In this document: positions 1 through 7,004 of the stretch, one piece after another | How positions within the stretch are numbered: the stretch's first letter is position 1 | Layout of the letters: each line of letters opens with the position of its first letter | Assembly (NCBI GenBank): GCA_030042375.1 | Contig: JASHZU010000289.1 | Span: 1 to 20,245 of the forward strand | Direction: 5' to 3' | Source: Verrucomicrobiia bacterium | Lineage (GTDB): Bacteria > Verrucomicrobiota > Verrucomicrobiae > Limisphaerales > UBA11358 | DNA: 20,245 nt | Notes under the pieces: generated by a model | The model's database searches: none | The model's input: only the letters and a program-made list of their open reading frames with translations | Told to the model about the DNA's origin: nothing | Translations under genes and position numbers: made by a program

Positions 1-76
1 TGCTCGCGCAGCCGCAAAGCCAGACTAAAATCAAGAATACCGCCCATCGAGTATAAAATCCCATACGCTGTTGCAT
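1..76 (-). CDS. N-terminus of a secreted protein, probable lipoprotein (partial, runs off left edge)
   Basis: Only the first 25 codons are inside the window. They read MQQRMGFYTRWAVFLILV followed by WLCGCAS: a charged start, a hydrophobic core and a Leu-Cys-Gly-Cys stretch that resembles a lipobox, so export with possible lipid anchoring at Cys23 is the best reading. The start is supported by an AAAGGA Shine-Dalgarno-like site at 86-91, nine bases upstream of the ATG. The mature part is missing, so no function can be given. It reads in the same direction as the large operon but is 443 bases beyond it, behind a possible terminator and with its own promoter candidates, so it is probably a separate unit. 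Signal peptide call fairly sure; lipoprotein call less so. Confidence 0.6.
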   Translation of the reverse strand, partial: MQQRMGFYTRWAVFLILVWLCGCAS

Positions 77-135
77 AGATGTTTTTCCTTTCTGAAACGT
101 GCCTGCTGAATTAGCTGTTTTCCCTGAATTCCATA

Positions 136-165
136 ATTATATGACAACCGGTTTGCCCAAAACAA
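136..165 (-). promoter_or_regulatory. Candidate sigma-70-type promoter for the left-edge gene (proximal)
   Basis: On the minus strand a perfect TATAAT (141-136) lies 18 bases after TTGTTT (165-160). The predicted transcript would start near 129 and give a leader of about 50 bases before the ATG at 76. The -35 element is only a partial match. The element overlaps the palindrome at 149-169. Confidence 0.4.
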
Positions 166-169
166 ACCG
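149..169. promoter_or_regulatory. Palindrome, possible operator
   Basis: Perfect 7-bp arms CGGTTTG (149-155) and CAAACCG (163-169) are separated by 7 bases. The palindrome covers the -35 and spacer region of the TATAAT promoter candidate, a position typical for repressor binding. No T-run follows on either strand, so it is not a convincing terminator. The binding protein is unknown. Confidence 0.4.
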
Positions 170-209
170 CGCTCTTAAATTCCGGGAGACCTCTACCTGT
201 TGGGGAAAG

Positions 210-238
210 CTTTTAATAGATTCGAAAATCAATGTCAA
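210..238 (-). promoter_or_regulatory. Candidate distal promoter for the left-edge gene
   Basis: The minus strand has a perfect TTGACA (238-233), a 17-base spacer and TAAAAG (215-210). It starts immediately after the hairpin/T-run at 241-263, as expected where one unit ends and the next begins. The -10 match is moderate (4 of 6). Confidence 0.3.
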
Positions 239-240
239 GC

Positions 241-263
241 AAAAAATTCGGCGCGGCGAATTT
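241..263 (-). terminator. Possible rho-independent terminator of the glycan operon
   Basis: Arms AAATTCG (244-250) and CGAATTT (257-263) flank a 6-base GC loop. Read on the minus strand the hairpin runs into six consecutive T (246-241), the expected form of an intrinsic terminator. It is about 260 bases past the GH43 stop codon. The stem is AT-rich, so its strength is uncertain. Confidence 0.4.
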
Positions 264-347
264 CCGGCAGGCATCGACCGGCACAGGTATTTTGATCCGG
301 GGCATCACAGAAGAAATAATGATTAACGCAAGGGAAAGCAGGTAAAA

Positions 348-501
348 ATGGTGCCGACGGAGGGGGTTGAAGCCAAATTAAGGGTCTTCGCTCACCTGCT
401 CAAATGTGCGTCAAAGCACCGTTAATATTGGCGATGATGCATTGTTGTCGAGTCCCGGTCAAGAAGGCGATTTCAGTCTATTTATGCACCAAAACGTGCA
501 T
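348..501 (+). repeat. 154-bp flanking direct repeat, left copy
   Basis: This stretch aligns without gaps to 19887-20040 in the same orientation, with about 21 mismatches in 154 bases (about 86% identity, counted by eye). Differences cluster: 7 in the first 94 bases, 14 in the next 42, and none in the last 18, ATGCACCAAAACGTGCAT, which forms a 6-bp stem with a 6-base loop. The GH43 stop codon lies 18 bases beyond the repeat edge, so the element sits directly downstream of the minus-strand operon. Its first bases read as a 25-codon ORF (348-425), probably by chance. Class unknown: a dispersed intergenic element or the edge of a duplicated or inserted segment are both possible. Confidence 0.85.
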
Positions 502-519
502 TTGGATTCCCGAAAGAAT

Positions 520-2019
520 CTATTGTGACTTTGCCAAAGAGTTCGAGCCAAAAACTCTAAACTCATAGAAGCTCGCCCATAACCCGGGAGGCAACCCAGT
601 AACCGTAATGCGCACATATCTGCCTGAAGCAGAAAAATAATCATCGGTCAGGCCCGCTGCGATGGTGTTGGTCGTTTTGTCTGCAACCGTGGTCCATCTT
701 TTGTTATCGTTGGAAACATCAATCTGATATTGATAAGCGCCGTTTGCCTCCCAGTAGACCTCCGTTCCGGTCAAATCCATGTAGGTGCGGCCCAAATCCA
801 CTTCCCACCAATGGCCGGTCTGACTGTCAGCGGCGCACCAGCGGGTCATCACATTCTCGTCATTTCCACCTTCCGGGGGATTCCCATGCTCGAAACTGTC
901 CGCCATTGACGGTTTGCCTTCGGCGAGACTCGGTTTAGGCATGGCCGGTCCGGCGGGATCAGCCCCATTATCTTTCCAGGTTCCCTTTTTCGTGTCGAGG
1001 TTCCAGCCATTGGTATAACCCAATAGCCAGACATTGGTTCCCACCCATACATTCGTCTCGAGGACAGTCAATGGCAGCCAAACATAGGTGGATGCTCCCA
1101 AAGCAGATGAGTTCCAACGGTCACCCATGAACATAATCGTGGTTGCTTTGCTACCGGTAACCGGAAGGATGTACGCTGTCTGAGAGACAAAAGTTTGGGA
1201 GCCTTCCGGCGCGAACAAATTCCATTTTGACCATGGCCCGGCTATGCTCCTGGCCATGGCATATTTGTTGTCGTTACAGGCCCATCCGGTCAATTCCGAA
1301 CCGAACAGGTAATAACAGCCGTGAAATTTAAGCATGGCAGGAGCCTCGTAGTTCGGTTGCAATGCGGCTACGGACCTTGTAACGGATAAGTAATCCGGTG
1401 CAAGTTCTTCAATATGAAGGTGATCGTCGCTGGCATGGGTCAACAAATAAGCCGTGCCATCGTCATCCTGGAAGAGATTCATGTCCCAGCTCCTTAATCC
1501 CAGGGGATGGAAACTGCCCAAATATTTATAAGGGCCGCCCACAGCAGTACTCGTGGCGATTCCAACTTTACCACTGCCGTAATGATCATTGTCGATGTGC
1601 ATGTACATGACATATTGGCGAGTATGCGCGTTATAAAGCACTTTGGGACGCTCGACAATGCGGCCCGGCCCCAGATCGCCGCTCGCCTGCCGCGTCAAGG
1701 CATCGGAGACAAACGTCCAATGCGCCAAATCTTTCGAAGAATAACAGCGCACGCTCTGAAAAGGATCGTGCTGCGCATTTTCGCCGATTTTATTTTCGCC
1801 GAACCAATAATAAGTCACGCCCACCTTGATAATATTGCCACCGTGTCCCTGCACATTGATTCCATTCTGATCGTTCCAGACGATGCCGGAAACGATGGTT
1901 TGCTGAGCTGCCGACGCCAGGGCCAGGCCAGCCATATAGACCAGAGATATAAGAAAAAAGCGGAGCCGGATCGAAGCACGGCGATTATTTTGATTCAATT
2001 TAACTTTAGTTGTGTTCAC
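520..2019 (-). CDS. GH43 family exo-beta-1,3-galactanase-like enzyme with C-terminal CBM32/F5-8C-type domain
   Basis: A 499-aa exported glycosidase. After a signal peptide (about 1-38, ending ALASAAQ) the GH43 five-blade fold shows the signature of the exo-beta-1,3-galactanase subfamily (GH43_24): NVQGHGG with YYWFGEN (about 55-76), ERPK (Glu123), DMNLFQDDDG (179-188), EAPA (Glu225, expected acid) and SQTAY (Gln280). The usual GH43 N-terminal aspartate base is not apparent, which fits this subfamily. Residues about 365-491 form a discoidin-like domain (RWCAADSQ, YVRITV, FYEFRVFG), probably galactose binding. The predicted job is release of galactose from the non-reducing end of beta-1,3-galactan such as an arabinogalactan backbone. 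The start is GTG: the last codon of the upstream gene and this start share GTGA, implying translational coupling. It is the last gene of the operon. Family call strong, exact substrate inferred. Confidence 0.85.
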   Translation of the reverse strand: MNTTKVKLNQNNRRASIRLRFFLISLVYMAGLALASAAQQTIVSGIVWNDQNGINVQGHGGNIIKVGVTYYWFGENKIGENAQHDPFQSVRCYSSKDLAHWTFVSDALTRQASGDLGPGRIVERPKVLYNAHTRQYVMYMHIDNDHYGSGKVGIATSTAVGGPYKYLGSFHPLGLRSWDMNLFQDDDGTAYLLTHASDDHLHIEELAPDYLSVTRSVAALQPNYEAPAMLKFHGCYYLFGSELTGWACNDNKYAMARSIAGPWSKWNLFAPEGSQTFVSQTAYILPVTGSKATTIMFMGDRWNSSALGASTYVWLPLTVLETNVWVGTNVWLLGYTNGWNLDTKKGTWKDNGADPAGPAMPKPSLAEGKPSMADSFEHGNPPEGGNDENVMTRWCAADSQTGHWWEVDLGRTYMDLTGTEVYWEANGAYQYQIDVSNDNKRWTTVADKTTNTIAAGLTDDYFSASGRYVRITVTGLPPGLWASFYEFRVFGSNSLAKSQ

Positions 2020-5000
2020 GGGATTTGAAGAAGGTAAAAATTTTGCGGTGTGTTCAGATTGATCGCATTGGTCAGGTTGAAATTACCGCTGGCGTCAAAA
2101 TTATTTGTCAGGACAGGGACCCATTGGTTGAACGGCAAGGTTACATTTGTGCTGCTCAGAAGAACGTATTGTCCGCCCGGCACGCCATTATTCCCGCTGA
2201 GGACAAGATTTGTCCCTGACAGGGCAATGCCGGTGATGTATGGCGGGGTAGTCGCGACCACCTGCAACGTTCCGTTGCCCAACAAATTGGTATTCCATGC
2301 CAAACCTGCGCCCAACGCGGGCAAGTTGATAGCGCTAAAAGTGCCAGAGTAAGAACTGCCCAGAAATAGCTCGAAGGTTTGCCCGGCTATGAGAGTGCCT
2401 GCAATATTCGTAACCGTGAGCGCGCCGCCATAGATAAAGCTGCTGGCATTGAATTCATCAGAGCTCCCCGTAGCAGCATTGAGCTTCATGAGTGTTGTAC
2501 CTTGCAACTGCACCGCACCCGGAACGGTCAGCACACCTGGATTGGTCGAGTTGCCGGGCATGACTGTCGCACCATTATTAACGGTCAGATTGACATTTAC
2601 CGTGCCGCTGCCCTCCAGCATTTGCCCACTGTTTAGCGTCCACGTTTGGCTTGCCAATCCACTGGCATCGAGCGTGGCATTTGTCCCGACGATGATTGTC
2701 GCACTATTGGAGATGGAACCCGTCCCACTCAAGGCGAGCGTGCCGGCGTCCACGGTCGTGGTGCCGGTATAAGTATTATTACCAGTCAAAACTTGTGTGC
2801 CGAGGCCAGTTTTTGTCAGCGCCATCGTGCCATGGCCATTGACGATAAGCCCGCCAAACGTACCGCCGGCGTTGTTGTTGCCAATCACAAGCGTGGCAGT
2901 AGTGGCGGAACTATTCGTAATCCAGGCATTGGCCGGTGTGCCACCGGTGGCGATGAGACCATTGATGCTTTGTGTGGTGCCGTCCAAGTCAAAGGTAGCC
3001 TTGCCGGAAGTACTGCCACCGATCAACACCAGATTGCCGCCGTTGTTCATGAGATTATTTTTGCCACTGGCAATGAAAATGCCGGAACCGCCATTGGCAT
3101 TCGCTGTCGCGTCCAGGATGGTATCGCCGGTGTAACTGCAATTGCCGGCAAACGTCGCCACGCCTGCAACGACATTTGAAGGACCGCCCAGGGTCAAGCT
3201 GCCAGTGCCAGCAAACCCGCCGCTGAATGTACAAGTGTTGGGCCATATTCCCGCGTTTGGATCTATCTGTGCGTTGCCTAAAAGGGTGATCAATCCAGTG
3301 AACGAGCCGTTGTAAATCCCTTTGATGGCACCCGGCTGATTATCAATGGCAGGACCGAACCCGTAGCCTTCGATATAAAAACTATTGGTAACAGTGACAC
3401 TGTTATTGCCCCCGAAATCCGCGCGCCCTCCGGAAAGGACATAAACCGGCCCCCACCCAAACGTGGCCCCGGACTGAAGATACAATTCCCCTTCATCAAT
3501 GTAAGTGCCACCCGAGTATGTATTGGGATAGTCGAAATTCACGCTGCCAAGCGTATTGACAGTAACCGGATAGCCCGTCCCATTATCTGCGATGGTCGCA
3601 TTAATAGCGAGGCCGCCGCCGGAATAGTAAGAAAAGTTATAGAGTGAAAGTTCGCCTGATGTATTGTTGCCGCCGCCGGCGGTCAAGATTCCCGAACTGC
3701 CGCTGCCAATCGTGGAGTACCTCGGCGAGTTTGCCAAAATGCCGCCTTCCGCTCCAAGGCGGAGTGCCTGGCCTGAGCTAATATTAAGTTGAAGGTTGTC
3801 CGCCGAGGCCGAAAAATAGAGCGTGTTCATGTCCGTGACGCCGGAAGTGCTTAAGGTGTCCGCGCCGCTGCCATCGCTAGTAATATTGATATTATTGCCG
3901 GTTTCGTCCGGGAGGGAAGCACCGCTGCCGGTGATAGAAGTGTAGCTGGATAAACCAGTCACCACTCCGCCACTCGCAGTGGCCCAATTCACAGTGCCCG
4001 CTCCGCCGTTATTGTTGACAAGGCTGGCAGCAGTCGAAACCACCGCCCAACCGCCGATGATATTATTCACGTTTGCCAAGCTCGTGTTGACGGCTCCACC
4101 ACCGATGCTGAACTGGGCCAGAGCACCGGCATTGCGGGAGAGGCTGTCGAGCGTCAATTGCCCTGCGCCGCCTGCTGTTTCAATGACGTGATTGCCCGCT
4201 AAAAGTGTTACCGGAAGATTGACTGCCTGGTTGTTGATGGAATTAACCGTAATGCTCCCGCCACTGAATGCCCCGGCGGAGCTTTGCGAGATATTGTTTA
4301 AAAGGAGACCGTTGCCATTGAGCGTGAATGCAGGCGCTGTGCCGGCAAAAGAGATATTATCGAAAGCTGTCCCGGACGGGAAATTGTTGGTCGTCAAAAC
4401 CTGCGAGCCGGTCCCAAAAGCGAGCGAGTCATCGGCCTGCGGCAGGACATCACCCCAATTGTCCGGATTCTCCCAATTACCATCGGGCGCGCCGCCGCTG
4501 GTCCATGAAACCGTGTTGGATGCCGTTGAAACTGTGATCGAGGGGATAGCATCAAGCAGATCGAATTTTTGATTAGCCCCGCCTGTGGAAGGCTGCTGGT
4601 CCAGTTGCGTGCCAGCGGTGGTGCTCGCATTCGGCACGTCCAGATTCAACCCGCTGAGCCGGTTCACAAAACTATAAAGACCATTACCCGCCGAAACCGG
4701 CATCCACTCGTCATTCCCGCTGGCGTTGTAGGTCCACTGGATGATGGGCGCCCCATCATTTGTCGAGGCATCCAGGACCACCATCGCCAAACTGCTGTTT
4801 TTATTCATCAGGCGGTAATAGCCGCCGTCCGTGGGAATCAATGACCATTGGTCACTGCCCAGTGAATTGGTTTGTCCCAGAATCACGGCCGCGCCGTTGC
4901 TGGTAGAGGCATTGGTCACCACCGCGTACAAACCGCTGTTGCTGTCCTGGACGTTGAGATAGCCGCTGACATCGGGTGAATTGAAAAAAACTTCCGCGCC

Positions 5001-7004
5001 GCTCGTGGAAAGGGAGCTGTTGCCCATGTAGTTTTGCGAATAATAATTCTGCGAGCCGTACAACTGCGATTGGATATTCGCATTCATCACAGTGTTATCA
5101 AAAAAGAAATTGTCGGAACTGGTGACGCTGTCGCCGTCGCCGGTCGAGCCGTTGCGCAGGCCATTGTCGCCCAGAAGCGCATTGCAGATGATGCTGTTGT
5201 CAGCAGTGGCCCCGCGCGGAGTACTGCTGTTGTTGTAGCAGCCGATATCATAGCTCGAGTCGTAGTCGCAGACGTTACCGATCACCAGGTTGTCCGACGC
5301 GCTTTGTTCCAGAAACACGCCGTAGCGCGAATTGTTGGAGAGGTAATTGTTTTTGATGACGCTGGCGTAAGTGGATTCGTCGCAATCCACGCCATCCATC
5401 TGCACCCCGGTCACCGTGTTGTCGGAGACGATGTCCCTCACGCCGCTGGTCGCCAGCCAAAAGCCGCGTGCTGAGCCGTTGACGATGGTGTTGCGCGTGA
5501 AAATTCGCGGCGTCGAGCCGTGATCAATCCGCACGACATCCGAACCGCCGACGCGCGTGCTGCTCGTGCCGAAATTTTGCAGCATCATGCCATCAATCTG
5601 AAACATCGAACAGCCGGTGAAATAAATCGCGTCGTGCCCCGCACCCGAGGAACTGGTCGTGCCGCCGTCAATCGTCCCGCCCGAAATGGAAAGATAGCTC
5701 GCACTACTTGCATAGATGGCCTCGCTGGCGCTCGAAGAGCTCATTTGAATCGTGCCACCGAGTAAAATGCAAGTGTACGAAGAAAGTGTCAGTGGATTTG
5801 AACCCACGGTGTAGTTGCCGTTTAAATGCAAAACAATGACATCGCCGGGATAGGCGCTGACAGCAGCGTTGTATTCGCTTTGGACATTATCGATCGGGCC
5901 GGTGGAACTGTCGTAAAGATCGTAACGACCCATGCCATTCACGATGGTTGTGTTGTGCTGGTTGCTAACGAGCGGCGGATAAAAATAATTTTCATTGGCG
6001 GCATTGATCACGCCCTCATAAGCGACTACGTCGTCGCCGCTGCCGTTGCTTAGAAAATTGGTCGCGTTGCCATTAGTGAACAGATTGTCGCAGAAAATAT
6101 TACCGCTGCCGCTGGAATTAATGGCGGCGACAGAATTGCTCGCGAATAAATCGGAAACAATCATATTGCCGGAGCCGCCGACATATACGCCCGTGCCATT
6201 GTTGTTGCAGGTGTTGTTGACGACGTAATTGTCGCTGCCGCTGTTGCAATCGATGCCGATGGAATTACTGAGGCAGGTGTTATTGGCGATGTTGCAGAAG
6301 CCGCCATTGCCCACCCAGATGCCAACTGAGTTGCTGTGGCAAAAATTATCTACGCAAGTCGTCTGCGTTGCATTCCAAATGCTGATACCCGAATGGCTCG
6401 GGCTGCCAGAGAGATCGCACCGCGTGATGGTCATTTCATTATCAAAAGTGCCGCTGCCGTTACCGTTCAATTGAATGCAATCCTGTCCGCAATTTCCCGC
6501 AGTGACTTTGTCAATGTTGATACGCGCGGACGTGGAAGGCGCGTAAATGCAATAAATGTTTGCGCCGTTGCCATTGTAAGTGCCGCCGGCAATAGAAACA
6601 TTGGTTGAGCCGGTACTGATGGTGACCAATGTATTGGTGACGGCTGAATTGGCCGCTTCAATGGTTGCGCCACTGCCAATTAGGCATTCCTGTGAACCCA
6701 GCACCAGTCCCCCCGTGCTGTTGCTCACCGAATACGTCGCCCCGGGCATCAAATGAATGATGAGGATGTAACCGGGATTGGCAATGCGGGCGTTATTAAT
6801 CAACGCCTGGAGCGTTGAAACGGAGCCGGAGGTATCACTGATGGTCACTTCATTGTCGCCGGAAACATTTTCGATGAAAGAATTGTTTGGAACCGTGTAA
6901 AGCATCCGCCCAGCGCCCTGCCCGGCGAAGACGTGCCCTGTAAAAATTGCACTGAAAGCCACCGCAGTGGCCAGCCACATGGATATGTTATTTCTGCATT
7001 TCAT
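2016..7004 (-). CDS. Giant secreted double beta-helix / ricin-type lectin / PATR-repeat protein
   Basis: A 1662-aa exoprotein. Residues 1-28 are a signal peptide ending HVFAG. Two Asn/Gly-rich right-handed beta-helices follow (about 40-330 and 360-660, with repeated forms such as NNTCLSNSIGI and NNYLSNNSRYGVFLEQ), like the pectate-lyase/NosD type, but no catalytic residues could be assigned. Residues about 685-820 look like a ricin-B/CBM13 trefoil (SDQWSLIP, IIQWTYN, QKFDLL). Residues about 830-1570 are autotransporter-associated beta-strand repeats (NWENPDNWGDVLP, NTYSGGTYIDEGELYL, NTYTGTTTVDAGTLAL). The last 77 residues (1586-1662) are a small beta module ending FYLLQIP, nearly the same as in the 1698-aa protein of this operon. 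No 12-strand barrel follows, so it is not a classical autotransporter. The ATG overlaps the preceding stop as ATGA. It may bind glycan at the surface or be an uncharacterised lyase; function not known. Confidence 0.85.
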   Translation of the reverse strand: MKCRNNISMWLATAVAFSAIFTGHVFAGQGAGRMLYTVPNNSFIENVSGDNEVTISDTSGSVSTLQALINNARIANPGYILIIHLMPGATYSVSNSTGGLVLGSQECLIGSGATIEAANSAVTNTLVTISTGSTNVSIAGGTYNGNGANIYCIYAPSTSARINIDKVTAGNCGQDCIQLNGNGSGTFDNEMTITRCDLSGSPSHSGISIWNATQTTCVDNFCHSNSVGIWVGNGGFCNIANNTCLSNSIGIDCNSGSDNYVVNNTCNNNGTGVYVGGSGNMIVSDLFASNSVAAINSSGSGNIFCDNLFTNGNATNFLSNGSGDDVVAYEGVINAANENYFYPPLVSNQHNTTIVNGMGRYDLYDSSTGPIDNVQSEYNAAVSAYPGDVIVLHLNGNYTVGSNPLTLSSYTCILLGGTIQMSSSSASEAIYASSASYLSISGGTIDGGTTSSSGAGHDAIYFTGCSMFQIDGMMLQNFGTSSTRVGGSDVVRIDHGSTPRIFTRNTIVNGSARGFWLATSGVRDIVSDNTVTGVQMDGVDCDESTYASVIKNNYLSNNSRYGVFLEQSASDNLVIGNVCDYDSSYDIGCYNNSSTPRGATADNSIICNALLGDNGLRNGSTGDGDSVTSSDNFFFDNTVMNANIQSQLYGSQNYYSQNYMGNSSLSTSGAEVFFNSPDVSGYLNVQDSNSGLYAVVTNASTSNGAAVILGQTNSLGSDQWSLIPTDGGYYRLMNKNSSLAMVVLDASTNDGAPIIQWTYNASGNDEWMPVSAGNGLYSFVNRLSGLNLDVPNASTTAGTQLDQQPSTGGANQKFDLLDAIPSITVSTASNTVSWTSGGAPDGNWENPDNWGDVLPQADDSLAFGTGSQVLTTNNFPSGTAFDNISFAGTAPAFTLNGNGLLLNNISQSSAGAFSGGSITVNSINNQAVNLPVTLLAGNHVIETAGGAGQLTLDSLSRNAGALAQFSIGGGAVNTSLANVNNIIGGWAVVSTAASLVNNNGGAGTVNWATASGGVVTGLSSYTSITGSGASLPDETGNNINITSDGSGADTLSTSGVTDMNTLYFSASADNLQLNISSGQALRLGAEGGILANSPRYSTIGSGSSGILTAGGGNNTSGELSLYNFSYYSGGGLAINATIADNGTGYPVTVNTLGSVNFDYPNTYSGGTYIDEGELYLQSGATFGWGPVYVLSGGRADFGGNNSVTVTNSFYIEGYGFGPAIDNQPGAIKGIYNGSFTGLITLLGNAQIDPNAGIWPNTCTFSGGFAGTGSLTLGGPSNVVAGVATFAGNCSYTGDTILDATANANGGSGIFIASGKNNLMNNGGNLVLIGGSTSGKATFDLDGTTQSINGLIATGGTPANAWITNSSATTATLVIGNNNAGGTFGGLIVNGHGTMALTKTGLGTQVLTGNNTYTGTTTVDAGTLALSGTGSISNSATIIVGTNATLDASGLASQTWTLNSGQMLEGSGTVNVNLTVNNGATVMPGNSTNPGVLTVPGAVQLQGTTLMKLNAATGSSDEFNASSFIYGGALTVTNIAGTLIAGQTFELFLGSSYSGTFSAINLPALGAGLAWNTNLLGNGTLQVVATTPPYITGIALSGTNLVLSGNNGVPGGQYVLLSSTNVTLPFNQWVPVLTNNFDASGNFNLTNAINLNTPQNFYLLQIP

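Noticed and set aside
99..326. 75-aa plus-strand frame at the left end
   Set aside because: It lies over the promoter, palindrome and terminator-like hairpin of the minus strand, has no ribosome site, and its composition is not protein-like.
2016..7004. CRISPR or tandem DNA repeats because of the repetitive appearance
   Set aside because: Repetition is at protein level (Asn/Gly and Gly/Thr strand repeats), with diverged codons and no regular spacer structure.
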